Shown one piece after another: positions 1 through 11,715 of a stretch of 64,000 nucleotides of DNA. Under the pieces are notes generated by a model. That model saw only the letters and a list, made by a program, of their open reading frames with translations. It was not told where the DNA came from and did not search any database. The stretch is from contig CM060687.1 of NCBI GenBank assembly GCA_030686995.1, forward strand, positions 172,775,090 to 172,839,089. The letters run 5' to 3'. The position numbers and the translations under genes are program-made. Source of the stretch: Artemisia argyi. Lineage: Eukaryota; Streptophyta; Magnoliopsida; Asterales; Asteraceae. Within the stretch, counting starts at the first letter, position 1. Every line of letters starts with the position of its first letter.

Positions 1-2
1 CC

Positions 3-1178
3 TCGAAAAATCCCGTTCAACCAAAAGCTTCAATACCATATCCTTCGTGTTTAAAAGATCAAAGACTCCGTGAGAAAACTAATGATCAAATGAAGAAATT
101 TCTTGAAATTTTTAAAAAATTGCACTTCGACATTAGTTTCGCGGATGCTCTTCTCTATATGCCCAAGTTTGCTTCAACTTTCAAGAGTCTTCTAAGTAAC
201 AAAGAGAAACTATTTGAACTCACCAAAACTCGTTTAAATGAAAATTGTTCGGCGGTTCTCCTAAAGAAACTTCCCGAAAAATTAGAATTAGCAACCCGTT
301 CGGTTATGATTCCGAAGGGTATTGCTGAAGATGTCTTTGTGAAGGTTGGTAAGTTCCATTTTCCTGCCGACTTCGTAGTCGTTGATTTCGATGCCGATCC
401 TTGTGTCCCCCTTATTTTGGGAAGACCATTCTTAAAAACGGCTCGTGCATTAATCGACGTCTTCGAAGGAGAAATGACTCTAAGAGTTGGCGATGAAAAG
501 TTGGTCATTAACATTGAAAACACTTCAAAAGATCTTCTCGAACTTGAACGAGAAGAAATTAACCGGCTTGATGTCATCGATCTTGCATGCGATGACCATT
601 TTGAAGAAGTGTTAAATATGCAAGGATCAATCAATTCTTCCATTGATGTCTCTCCCCCCTCTCTTACTCCATTTTTGGAAGCTGACTTCATTTTGGAAAA
701 AATTGAAGCTTGTTTGTCATGTGATTCTCATGTTGATCTTGATTCTATCAATCCCGAGGAAGATATACTTCTACTTGAGAAGTTGCTTAATGATGATCCA
801 TCATCTCTTCTTCCAAAAGAACTTCATAACTTGGAAGTCAAAAATGTTGAAAAAACTAATGACTTTCCTGAGGTCGAACTCAAGGAACTTCCGCCTCATC
901 TCGAGTACGCATTTTTGGAGGGCGACGATAAGTTTCCCGTCATAATTGCTAAAGACTTGAATGAGGAAAACAAAACCGCTCTTCTCAAGGTTTTAAAGTC
1001 ACACAAGCGAGCCATTGCTTGGAGACTTTCCGACATCAAGGGTATTAACCTAGAATTTTGTATGCACAAGATTTTGATGGAGGATGACTTTAAACCGGCG
1101 GTTCAACAACAAAGAAGGGTAAATCCTAAGATTCGTGAGGTTATCAAGCAAGAGGTCATTAAACTTCTTGATGCCGAT
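3..1178 (+). pseudogene. Ty3/gypsy (Athila-like) polyprotein fragment: gag end, protease remnant, start of RT
   Basis: The frame is open from base 3, so this is the continuation of a polyprotein that starts left of the window. It reads through a gag-proximal stretch (MKKFLEIFKKLHFDISFADA), a protease-like region (VPLILGRPFL near residue 110 after the first Met) and the acidic linker leading to reverse transcriptase. The protease normally has a D-[LS]-G-[AS] active site about 50 residues before the LILGRPFL strand. Here the chain jumps from LLKKLPEKL directly to ELATRSV, so the catalytic Asp segment is missing by an in-frame deletion. The frame leaves RT homology after base 1178 and stops at 1280. 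The Athila-like assignment rests on the pol organisation and gag type and is inferred. This copy cannot encode an active protease. Confidence 0.8.
781..1178 (+). repeat. 398-bp direct repeat, copy 1
   Basis: This segment is repeated nearly identically at 2215-2612 (offset 1434), with only scattered substitutions. It covers the linker and the first residues before the RT palm. Copy 1 leaves the RT frame at its right end; copy 2 continues into RT. Confidence 0.9.
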
Positions 1179-2214
1179 AAAAAATTACCAAACACCCCCT
1201 TATATATCAAAAAGTGCAATCGGTATATATTTAATTTACACACCCGTAACCCTAATTTTTCCAAAACCCTAAAACATTAATTTTCAATCAATAATATCAT
1301 AAATGAAACAGTAAAAATAAGAAACCCTAGTTTAATAGGCAAATCGATCCCTTTTCAATTTTTCTTCAAATCGGTAAAAACAAAATAATTCCCACAACGA
1401 TTTCCAAGCTTCAAATAATTTTTAATCTATTTTATATGAGTAATATAAACATGTATAAGCATCGAAAAAATATGAACAAAGCCCAGAAAAATATATGTAG
1501 CCAATTATCAATTTTCCTTGTTTTTAGGGTTTTTGATTGTGTTTGAATTCAAACGATTTTTCTGGAGTGCATGGATATTTTTCCCACGTCTCATATTAAT
1601 CTTAGAGCATATAAAAATTACCTTGTTGAAGAATTAATGAGTGAAAAGGAGCAGAACAATTCTTTCTTCTCGGTTTGGAATAATCGAACAACTAAAACTC
1701 CAACCTTCGAACCAAGCTATCCCAGCCACACCCACTATTTTTCTAACCTTCCTTGGGTATGAGAGAACCCACGAAAATTATTCAAGAACCCCCAAGAGGT
1801 ATGAGCCGTCATTTGGGATTTTTGTGGTGTTTTTAGGGTTTTGAAAAATGTCTAAAGTGTGGAAATTAAATTGAATCCGTGTATAGGGAGGGGGGTTGAG
1901 TGATTTTCGGCCCATAAACTGATTTGCAATCCATTTCCAAGTATATCATGCTATTATCTTTAATTTATGCATTTAAATCATTAAAATGTGTACACAAAAA
2001 TGTATTTCGGCCCAATTCCAACAAAATAAATGTGTCAAGTATTTTTATGGCATCTATAATATTATAATGTTCATATAAAAATTATCATATGTCATAGGTT
2101 GTCAATTATTAAGTGTTTGTGATTTATTTAGTGTTTATAAGTGTTTTATTGAAATTTTTAAATATCAAGGGCATTTTAGTAATTTCACTTATTATGGAAT
2201 TTGTGGGTTTTACA
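1179..2214. other. 1036-bp spacer inside the gypsy element, no gene seen
   Basis: AT-rich sequence between the two 398-bp repeats. It has no convincing reading frame and no LTR ends that I can define. It holds short motifs such as CGGCCCA repeated around 1908 and 2010. It may be an unclassified insertion later involved in a duplication, or sequence captured by recombination between two elements. Confidence 0.6.
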
Positions 2215-2612
2215 AGTTGCTTAATGATGATCCATCATCTCTTCCTCCAGAAGAACTTCATAAATTGGAAGTCAAAAATGTTGAAAAAACTGATGACTTT
2301 CCTGAGGTCGAACTCAAGGAACTTCCGCCTCATCTCGAGTACGCATTTTTTGAGGGAGACGATAAGTTTCCCGTCATAATTGCTAAAGACTTGAATGAGG
2401 AAAACAAAACCGCTCTTCTCAAGGTTTTAAAGTCACACAAGCGAGCCATTGCTTGGAGACTTTCCGACATCAAGAGTATTAACCCGGAATTTTGTATGCA
2501 CAAGATTTTGATGGAGGATGACTTTAAACCGGCGGTTCAACAACAAAGAAGGGTAAATCCTAAGATTCATGAGGTTATCAAGCAAGAGGTCATTAAACTT
2601 CTTGATGCCGAT
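2215..2612 (+). repeat. 398-bp direct repeat, copy 2
   Basis: Second copy of the segment at 781-1178. Here the reading frame continues without interruption into reverse transcriptase. Confidence 0.9.
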
Positions 2613-5318
2613 TTGATTTACCCTATTTCGGATAGTCCTTGGGTGAGCCCCGTTCATTGTGTGCCCAAGAAGGGTGGCATAACGGTTGTAAAAAATGATG
2701 ATAATGAGTTAATTCCTACTCGATTGGTGACGGGTTGGCGCGTTTGCATTGATTATCGAAAATTAAACGATGCCACCCGTAAAGACCACTTTCCATTACC
2801 CTTCATGGATCAAATGCTCGAAAGATTGGCGGGAAACGAATACTATTGTTTCCTTGACGGTTTTTCGGGTTATTTCCAAATTCCCATCGATCCTCAAGAT
2901 CAAGAAAAAATGACTTTTACGTGCCCATACGGAACATTTGCTTATCGACGCATGCCTTTTGGCTTGTGCAATGCTCCGGGCACGTTTCAAAGATGCATGA
3001 TGGCCATTTTTCACGACATGATCGAGAAAACAATGGAGGTCTTCATGGATGATTTTTCGGTCGTTGGGAATTCATTCGAATCATGTCTTGCCAATTTAGA
3101 CAAAATGATTCAAAGGTGTGAAGACACCAATCTTAGTCTAAATTGGGAGAAAAGTCATTTCATGGTCAAGGAAGGAATTGTCCTTGGCCATAAGATTTCC
3201 AAGAGTGGGATTGAGGTTGATAAAGCTAAAATCGACGTCATTGCTAAGCTTCCTCCTCCCACTACTGTCAAAGGTGTTCGGAGTTTCCTGGGTCATGCCG
3301 GCTTCTATCGTAGATTCATTCATGATTTCTCGAAGATAGTTAGGCCTATGACCCGACTTCTTGAAAAAGAGACTCCATTTGTCTTTTTCGATGAGTGCAT
3401 CGAAGCTTTTCAAACTCTCAAGAAAAAGCTTACCGAGGCACCCATTCTAGTTGCCCCCGATTGGGACCAACCTTTCAAACTCATGTGTGATGCAAGTGAC
3501 TTTGCAATGGGTGCGGTCTTGGGGCAATGAAAAACCAAACATTTTCAGCCGATTCATTATGCAAGCAAAACCTTGACCGAAGCTCAAGCTCACTACACCA
3601 CAACGGAAAAAGAATTACTAGCCGTGGTGTATGCGTTTGAAAAGTTTCGGCCATACTTGACTAAATGCATATTGTACACGGATCACTCGGCTCTCAAATA
3701 TCTCTTTGCTAAGCAAGATGCAAAGCCGATATTGCTCCGTTGGGTTCTCCTCCTACAAGAGTTTGATATCATCATTCGTGATAAGAAAGGAGCCGAGAAC
3801 CTCGCTGCTGACCATCTTTCCCGATTGGAAAATCCTCATCAAGGTGTCCTCGAGAAAAAGGAAATAAATGAAACGTTTCCTCTCGAGACACTTAATGTGA
3901 TTTCTTCTCGTGGTGATTCTAATACCCCATGGTTTGCCAACTTTGCAAACTACCATGCGGGGAATTTTGTTGTCAAAGGGATGTCGTCCCACCAAAAGAA
4001 CAAATTTTTCAAAGATGTGAATCATTACTTTTGGGACGACCCCTATTTATTCAAAATTTGTGCGGATTAGGTCATTCGTAGGTGTGTTCATGGCCAAGAA
4101 GCCATGGAAATTCTTAGGGCTTGTCATAATGGACCCACAGGGAGACATCATGGCCTGAACTACACCGCTCGAAAAGTATTTGATTCGGGTTTTTATTGGC
4201 CCTCCATTTACAAAGACGCCCATGACTTGGTCAAATCTTGTGACTCATGTCAACGTCAAGGAAAGATAACACAACGGGATGAGATGCCACAAAATGTCAT
4301 CCAAGTTTGTGAGATCTTCGACGTTTGGGGCATAGACTTTATGGGGCCGTTCCCGTCTTCACGAGGGAACAAGTACATACTCGTGGCCGTTGACTATTTG
4401 TAAAAATGGGTCAAAGCCAAAGCTCTCCCAACCAATGTTGCCCGAGTAGTTGTAAAATTTTTAAAATCTCTATTTGCTAGATTTGGAACTCCCCGTGCTA
4501 TAATTAGTGATCGCGGTACACACTTTTGCAATGACCAATTTGCAAAAGTCATGCTCAAGTATGGTGTCACTCACCGACTTGCTACCGCTTATCACCCACA
4601 AACGAGTGGGCAAGTGGAGGTTTCAAACCGTGGTCTTAAAAGAATTCTTGAAAGAACCGTAGGCAAAAACCGTGCCTCTTGGTCGGATAAGCTAGATGAC
4701 GCTCTATGGGCTTTTCGCACGGCTTATAAAACACCCATCGGGTGTACTCCGTATAAGCTTATGTATGGGAAAGCGTGTCATCTACCGACTGAGCTAGAGC
4801 ACAAAGCTTATTGGGCTCTTAAGAATGCCAACTTCGATCTCAAGTCCGCGGGTGATCATAGGAAGGTTCAACTCAATGAACTTAATGAACTTCGTGATCA
4901 AGCGTACGAAAACTCTTTAATCTACAAAGAGAAAACAAAGAAGATCCACGACTCAAAAATCAAAAACCGCGTTTTTAACGTTGGTGACCGAGTCCTTCTT
5001 TTTAATTCTAGATTGAAGATATTTTCGGGTAAGCTTAAAACCCGCTGGACTGGGCCTTACACCGTTGCCAAAGTTTTTCCATATGGTACCGTCGAGTTAT
5101 CTCAAGGTGACGGTCCAAACTTCAAAGTAAATGGGCATCGATTAAAGCATTATTTTGGAGGGGACTTACCACCCATGGTTGTCCCGGACCTCCAAACTTT
5201 CCCCATGGACCAACGAATTCGGGGATCGAGTCAAGCTAGCGACTCGATAAACAAAAACAGTAGCACAACATGGGTTTTCACCCGTGTCTCTCATTTCTTT
5301 CTACTTTCTAACACCTAA
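2217..5318 (+). pseudogene. Ty3/gypsy pol: reverse transcriptase, RNase H, integrase, with three in-frame stops
   Basis: One frame runs across the whole interval, broken only by TGA at 3528, TAG at 4068 and TAA at 4401. RT is marked by the LDGFSGY strand and a FMDD catalytic box near 3043. RNase H follows ([37 protein letters not shown]). Integrase starts near 4104 with an HHCC zinc finger (HNGPTGRHH...CDSC), then the catalytic residues D (WGIDFMGPF), D (SDRGTHF) and E (GQVEVSNRG). The C-terminal part ends with [11 protein letters not shown] and [13 protein letters not shown]. The order RT-RH-IN is that of Ty3/gypsy elements. All catalytic residues are still present, so only the three stops and the upstream protease loss disable it. 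The first two stops fit CGA-to-TGA and CAG-to-TAG changes. Confidence 0.92.
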
Positions 5319-5529
5319 GTGTGGGGGAGTGGCCACCCCCCGCAATTGTTTGCAATGTATATATCCGTTGTCAGCTGGTGGTTTGCTCAAAATCACACGG
5401 TTATCAGGTGTGCCACAGTTCTTACACCTGGCTACTCCAGAAGTGATGGCTTTTGGTAAAGAGATTTTCAAATCCATCAAGTTTTTCACAAAAGATGCTA
5501 GGGACTAGCAATACTCAAGTGTGGGGGAT
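5319..5529 (+). other. Internal 3' non-coding region with polypurine tract
   Basis: Short non-coding segment after the integrase stop. The purine-rich string AAGTGTGGGGGA occurs at about 5325 and again at 5518. The second copy directly precedes the TGATGAG start of the LTR, so it is the likely plus-strand primer. Confidence 0.65.
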
Positions 5530-7150
5530 TGATGAGTGTGTAAATACTCATCATTTTTACCGTATTTTAACTGCCAAAACGCGTGAAAACACTCAAGAAT
5601 GCATCAAAATAATGAAAATATCCCAAAGATCGCCTTTTATATGTTTCAAATGCAAAATGATCAGAAACAAACGAAAAAACGAACAAAGTTTGCATAAATT
5701 GGCAGTTTCAGTCCCCCAACTTTCAAAAATTGTCAAAACTAGTCCCTAAGCGTTTATTTCAAATGAAAAGTCAACCCAAGTTTCTTAAAAGTCAAAAGAA
5801 GTCAGAAATGATCTTTGGGTAAAAAGCTTTCAAAAAAATAAACAAAGAGAAAAAGTTTGGAAATTGTACAATTTTGGTCCCTATACTTTCAGAAATTGTC
5901 AGAAATGGTCCCTGGAGAGTTTTTATGAAGAAAAGTCAACAAAAAGTCCACCATGAATCATATGATGACATTTCTAGTCCCTGAATGAAGTTTTAAGAGT
6001 TTGGCGATTTTAGTCCCTCAAATCTCAAAGATGGCAATTTTGGACACCGGGAATTATACTTTGAAGAAAAATACTCAAAATAACCTTGGGAATTTAAGAC
6101 TTGACAAAATTGAACCTTGGTAGAAGTTTGGAAGATTGGCAATTTTGGTCCCTCAATTTTTAGCAAACTACACAATTGGTCCTTGGGCTTTACTCTTAAT
6201 AAACCAAACGGATCCAAAAATATTACCAATCTACCTAAACCAAAAACCCATCACACACCTTGGCCCAAGTACCCCTAAGCCCAAAAACCCCACCCCGTTG
6301 GTATTGAAAAGGGTCAAACGGTCAACAAGTCATACACGGGTCAAACTTAACCTCTTCTTCCTCTTCCCCTCTTTTACCCAGATAAACCACCATCACCTCC
6401 CATCACCACTGCAACACTCAACCATACTCCCAAGACCTCAAAAGTACCCCTCACCACCCCCAATCCGACTACACTCCTGCATCACTCACAAAACCCTAAC
6501 TCTTAAAATCCACCCTGGCAATCCAAACCTCACACCATAAGTTTTCCCGCCAAAAGAGGTTTAAAGGCTATGATCAATGGAATTTCAATCTGATGGCTGG
6601 GATTCATTCACGAAGTCACAAGGGACATGTTACAGCTGTTTCCAATCAGTGATGAAGCACAACAAAGGAATTCTACCTACCTCATGTTTTAGTATAAATA
6701 GGCAGCTATGTAGCCTTGTTTATCATCCATTCTTTGTATCTTTTCTTGATTTTAGAATCAGTTTCAGTTGTAATTTCAAAATTATCAATTTAATTTAAGT
6801 GATCTTTTAGTTTTAATCAATTCGAATTTCTGTTTTAAATTTCAAGTTTCTTGTTTATTTTTTAAGTTGCATTCTGGTGAATCCCAATAGCTTTTATAAA
6901 TTGTTTTAAGCTTATTTGAAGTTTTAAGGAAGTAGAAATCTGAAAAGAAAAGAAAAACAGAAAAATACGAAAGAAAAGTAAAAAAAAAATCAAAGTATAA
7001 AAAAATAGAAAAAGGAAGAAGAAGAAGAAGAAGGAATAACAGCAATGGATATTGGAGTTGGTCTAGAGCTCAGGGGAGCATTAGGTTGATCTTGCGTTCT
7101 CTGGTTCTCAGAATTTCTCAGCTTGGATGACAAGTAGGTGCATTGCATAA
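5530..7150 (+). repeat. 3' LTR of the first gypsy element (right end not defined)
   Basis: The left end is placed at TGATGAGTGTG, right after the polypurine tract; the first bases also form a small inverted repeat (GATGAGT...ACTCATC). The U3 part carries repeated AGTCCCT/GGTCCCT strings (for example near 5711, 5747, 5876, 5917, 5976, 6011, 6147). A TATA box (TATAAATA, 6693-6700) lies about 1.16 kb in. I could not find a clear CA end or a matching target duplication, so the right edge is a guess and the LTR may run further, possibly towards 9 kb. Confidence 0.55.
6693..6700 (+). promoter_or_regulatory. TATA box of the gypsy LTR
   Basis: TATAAATA in the LTR, in an otherwise mixed-composition stretch, followed by the likely R region. 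Confidence 0.5.
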
Positions 7151-9500
7151 TTTTGGCCGATTCTTGTGATTAGTCAGTAGTTGCTGTTAATCGTTATTAA
7201 ATTCTGATTAATTAAGTTTGATTTAGTGTTATATATGTTAGTTAACTAGGATTTTGTAGGAAATTTTTGGCATTACTTTGTTACCCTTTCAAATCTATCA
7301 TAAAGGGGTGTTTGGATCAGTTAGTTAACTAAGTTGTGCCTTATTCAAGTGGAAAAAGCTTGTGTAGACAACTCTCTTAGGGTAAATAAAGAGTATAGGA
7401 AGCATCAAGGTGGTAGCATTTGAGTAAAATAGTCAAACATCCCTTAACATTCTTAGCAATTTGACTGTTGAAAATTGGGGGTCTCATAAGCTTTATTTAG
7501 GCTCATATTTAGTGTAACTTGCTTGAAGTAGCTTCATTTAGGGTTAACTTATCACTCTCAGTAAGACAAGGTCAATCAAAACTCCAATTAGTCAACTTGG
7601 ATGAAAAATTGAAAAAGTCAAAACTTACTCTTTTGCAGAAAATCCAAATCTTCTAGGATTTTTGGTGATTTTTGTACTTAGAATTAGGTCTTGAAACTTT
7701 GAGAAGTTGAAGTATGCTAGCTTAGCTACATGAATCCACAATTAGTTTATTTTTTAGATTTTTATTTGAGCTTGTGCAAGTACTTACAGTAACCCTTTTG
7801 GACTATTTTTGCCCTGTGTCAGATTTTTGCAAAACTTCATTTGACTTTATATGAGTCAAATCTTAGCCCCAGGTTGTGATTCTTGTTGTTTTTGAAAGCC
7901 TTTTAGGTAGTTTTTAGGATTTAGAAGTTAGGATCCCATCTGAGCTTGTCGGATAGCTTATTTGAGGTCTTATTGTAGCCCATTTGCTTGTTTCTGTTGC
8001 TGCTATTGCTTGATCAGCTGAGCTTGTTGATTTTTCTTTCATTCAACTTGTTGTTTTTCATATTAATGATTGTTGTTCTAGTCGTATAACCCTTGGTAGT
8101 TATAATCTTCCTTTGTAAAAGTGTTGTTTCTGTTGGAGTTTGTGAATCAACATACTAAAAGAATCAAAAGAAAACTAAAAAAAAATATTTTTACAAAAAG
8201 TGTGTTGCTCAGAATCGAACCAAGGTCATCCAGTTCACAAAACCACTCACAAACCACACGCCCTTGGGACTTATTTCAGAAATAACTTGCAAAATTTTAT
8301 TTAAAACCCTTTGCTTCCTTTTTGCTACAATAAGCCTTTCAGTATTAGATAGCTTAATTTCTGCTTATTTTGAAACTAGACCACTGATTTTTAAATTTTT
8401 CTTAAAGTATTCTCATGTTGTATTATTTATTAAAAAAGTTTCAATTTTTTTTGAGTATTACATTAATTATTAGAATTTAATTTAGTTTAATTAGTTTTTA
8501 ATTCGTAATAAATAGAGTTTTTATTGAAAAATTAATTTTAATTTTTTTAAAATTTTCTTTTGTCATCTAGTTCGTAGGAAAATTATTTGGAAACCCGTAG
8601 GACTTGCGTAGCTAAAATTTCACGTTTTATTTTGTACGTTGACGTTTATTTTTAATAAACGTCGCGTTTTTAATTTAGATTACGTTTTAGGATTCCCGAT
8701 TCCTAAACATGTTTCCCGTAGTATTTTAGGTTATTTTAAATAGTTCTTAGCATTCGTTAGTTTAATTTTCCATTTAGGTTACGTTTATTCCATTTTCGTT
8801 CGTTAATTTGTAATTTTCGTTAATTTAACGTATTACAAAACCAAACAATCTATCACAACCAAACATACAAGGTTTTAATCTCGATCTCACTAGAAGCTTT
8901 CCATTCACACCTCGTTGGGGTACGACCAGGGAAATCACTTCCCAGTCTCACAATTTGAATATCACTTTCGCAAGTTTTGCGAGGTAACCGTTTTCCTAAA
9001 TGGTTTACTCGTATTACTTTCACGTCTATTTGTCTCACGATAAATTAGACTTCACGTTTGTTGAAATTTTCGATAAATTGTTTTTGCACACCAAAACACA
9101 ACGAATCACACTTACCACCTTTGCACTGAAATACAGTTTTTAAAGATTGCGTGAGTACAAAATTAGCAAACATATTTGGGTAACGGGTCAACCATTAGTG
9201 AGTGGGTCAAATTGACGTTAAACACTTGGTGTTACAAACACTTGGTTGAATAACAAAATATGCCACATTTAAACCAAAAATTCTGCAAACTCAAGATGAA
9301 AAATAAAGGAATGGAAAAGACTTTCGCAAACCTTGGCACCGTAGACAGAACTTGAACAATTTTAGTGGGGGGCCAAAAGTCCGAAACTAGTGAAAGTAAA
9401 AACTAGACAAGTATATTAAAACGAAAATCAACATAGTCTTATATATTGAAGGAAATCATGCAATAAACGTTAAAGCAAAAAAAAATTTAAAAAAAAATAA
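7151..9500. other. Non-coding, AT-rich; no gene seen
   Basis: No frame here resembles a known protein. From 8540 to 8830 the sequence repeats ACGTTT/CGTTAA strings, including an inverted ACGTTTATT..AATAAACGT near 8642-8664. Near 8920 the string GGGGTACGACCAGGGAAATC resembles the U5 end of some plant LTRs, so part of this stretch may still belong to the LTR starting at 5530. A block at about 9170-9260 recurs in degenerate form at 42,125-42,200. Confidence 0.5.
8150..8285 (-). repeat. Possible tRNA-derived SINE remnant
   Basis: Read on the - strand, a B-box-like GGTTCGATTC lies about 40 bases after a weak A-box-like TTTGTGAGTGG, followed by a T-rich tail. No target duplication was found and the A box is poor, so this is tentative. 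Confidence 0.3.
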
Positions 9501-9505
9501 AAAAG

Positions 9506-9700
9506 TTACAACTCGGCTCGACGACCTTTAAGGTTTTTGAATACTTCAATTATAGATTTTGAGTCAAAAGTATCAGCAATCTCCTTTTCTATGTGAATGA
9601 CCAAGCTATAGGCAAGAAACTTATTTGCCATCTTGTTTCGAAGTTGAATCTTGAACATTTTCATGGCTGAAAATCCCCTCGCAGTGAAGCAAAAATGCAA
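9506..9700 (-). pseudogene. hAT transposase C-terminal (dimerisation) fragment
   Basis: The - strand frame ends with GFSAMKMFKIQLRNKMANKF, then LAYSLVIHIEKEIADTF and a final NLKGRRAEL. This resembles the C-terminal hAT dimerisation region of plant TTF-type/ZMYM1-like transposases (consensus-like core AFSAMKIVKT.LRNRM, and IEKDI). Only about 65 residues remain. The expected Glu-Arg before the AFSAMK core is replaced, and no upstream transposase sequence is present. Repeats of GGGAGGGCC at 9916-10,020 next to it may be remains of the same element. Confidence 0.6.
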
Positions 9701-10836
9701 AATAGCAAATGGCATATATAAAAATAAAATAACATATTAGAGAGTAAATTAATAAGAAGTTCAAAGTTCAAACCTTAGTTTAATTTGTGAATTGTGATTA
9801 AAGTATAGAAAGATGTTGTTGTGTGATTTTTTTATTCATGAATGATCCATGTCTCCATAAGATCTCCTGATCTGCCGCCAACTGACCTTTGGTTTCTAAA
9901 TATTTTGGGAGAATGGGAGGGCCGATCGAACTTTTATTGGGAGGGCCAAACACAAAAGTTTCAAAAAGTACCCCTTAATTTTAAGACATGTACACTATCA
10001 ACCCCAAAGTTTGGGAGGGCCACACCCCCCCCCCCCCCCCGGTTTCCCTTAGAAGGTCCGTCCTTGCTTGGCACTTCCATGCATGATGCAAATCAGAATC
10101 CCAATCTTAAATCCATCTTTTGTATGGATCATCCGCACAAGAAGTGCACTCGATACATGTTGAATAACATCTGCTGCATAGGTCTTTCCATACACTCGGT
10201 TTTAGAAACATGACTAATCAAACCCAAAACAATTACACGATCTCCTCTTGTCTTCAAACGTTGGTGGTGGTGGCGTGAGTCAGTGATGATGGCCAGAATA
10301 GGTGGCAGAAGAGGGTGGGTGGCCTGATGGAGGAGATGTCAAAAAGTGGCTAGGGTTTGTTTGTGTGTGCTAGGAAAAGTGGGAGAAACCCTAATTACAT
10401 ACCTTTATATACCCAAGGCTATAAAATCTAAGTGACATTTTTATAAAAGTTAAGGGGTGGGCGGTGTAAATATATAGCAGGGGCTATTCTTGTAATTTTT
10501 GTAAAGTTGAGGTTTGGGACCCGTTTCGGCTCGATAACGATCAATCCAAGACACGGAAATTATTCCATTGTTTTCCAAATAATTTTTCCAATAAAAACGA
10601 GTATTCGCACAACTAGTTTCTCATAAATAATATACGATTAATAATCAAATCCAATTGTTTTTTTTTTTTTTTGAGTTTATGGTTGTGCTGATACGCGTTG
10701 TATGCAGTTTTCATGTTTTGCGAGATAACCCCATGTAGCTATGAGACACGCTCCATTGGCAATGAGACATGCTCCATTCACACTCGCTCCTATAACAAAT
10801 TTCAACCCTGATTTTCTGCACATCCCATTTACATTC
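9701..10836. other. Non-coding region with a 16-C tract; no gene seen
   Basis: The sequence has a run of about 16 C at 10,025-10,040 and a T run near 10,660. A frame at 9842-10,213 crosses the C run and looks like chance. Nothing else was recognised. Confidence 0.5.
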
Positions 10837-10841
10837 AAAAT

Positions 10842-11300
10842 TGTTGATACAAAAGTTGGTCGTTCCTTGTTTGGGTTCCTGTTCTCGTATCAATTGGATC
10901 TTAATGCTTGAGACCTACGCACTAAGAAAGCAAACAACACCGTTAGGCTTATCGTGGGATTTTCTCCCACGATTATCCTCCGGCGTGAGAGTAAGTAATC
11001 GGTTTTAGGGATATAGTGAAGAGTTAGGGTTAATAAATGATACCTCAATGAGGGCCGAGATACCCTTTATATACACACGGAATCCTTATTGGTTTCGTGT
11101 TCCTTACTCTTTGGCGTATCCCACTTAATGCGGTCTTTGATCCTTATCCCATAAATAAGAGATCACATATCTAGACCATAAATAATAATTATGGATTTGG
11201 GCCTTTGTAAGCCCAAATCTTGATCATGATAGCCCACGCGTAGATATTAGTAGTATCCATTGGTCGGGTTCGTGACCCGAGTGTGGACTATACGTCATCA
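10842..11300 (-). repeat. 3' LTR of the Tat element
   Basis: 459 bp, reading TGTTGATAC...TCATCA on the + strand and nearly the same as 20,764-21,231. The - strand core promoter TATATAAA lies at 11,067-11,074 (complement). A strong hairpin (ATCGTGGGA, short loop, TCCCACGAT) lies at about 10,952-10,974. The flanking TSD is AAAAT. Confidence 0.92.
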
Positions 11301-11316
11301 TGTCCCCCCAGTCTAG
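11299..11316 (-). other. Polypurine tract of the Tat element
   Basis: On the - strand the sequence AGACTGGGGGGACA sits next to the 3' LTR start (TGATGACG), the position expected of the plus-strand primer. Confidence 0.65.
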
Positions 11317-11568
11317 TATGCGCAAGGTGCAACTGCGTATGCTAGACTAACAACTGCAACAGAAAGTTATCCAGAATGCGTGGCGGGGAAGCTTCAAGTG
11401 TTTCCCGCCAAAAAGAAATATACGGTGTATCTAGTCCAAATTAGTCCCAAATATTCCTCGAAAATCGTGAGGAGGTGGGTGAAAAAGTGTTGTACCTGTT
11501 GATCTCCCAGCCACACGATGAGAATTAGTGGGATCCACATATCTAGCATCCAAGACTATGGGTAACCC

Positions 11569-11576
11569 TATATAAA
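11569..11576 (+). promoter_or_regulatory. Core promoter of the antisense gene
   Basis: TATATAAA about 140 bp upstream of the ATG at 11,716. The 17 bases from 11,569 (TATATAAAGGGTATCTC) are the same as the LTR core promoter read on the - strand at 11,058-11,074. Confidence 0.65.
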
Positions 11577-11715
11577 GGGTATCTCCCTTTTCACTGTGAT
11601 TATCACAGTAAAAACTCCATTTCCACCATTGTTAAATTCTTCAAACACCAATCAAGAAATCAACTTTATACTAAAGTAATAGCGCGTGCGCCTCTGAAAT
11701 CATCAAATAGTAAGA

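Noticed and set aside
155..691. Minus-strand open frame of 178 codons
   Set aside because: It is the shadow of the plus-strand polyprotein; the Ser/Arg-rich translation has no domain.
6136..6540. Plus-strand open frame in the LTR
   Set aside because: Low-complexity Pro/Thr/Leu translation inside an LTR before the TATA box. No family resemblance.
9842..10213. Plus-strand open frame across the C tract
   Set aside because: It depends on a 16-C run and gives a proline run with no recognisable flanks.
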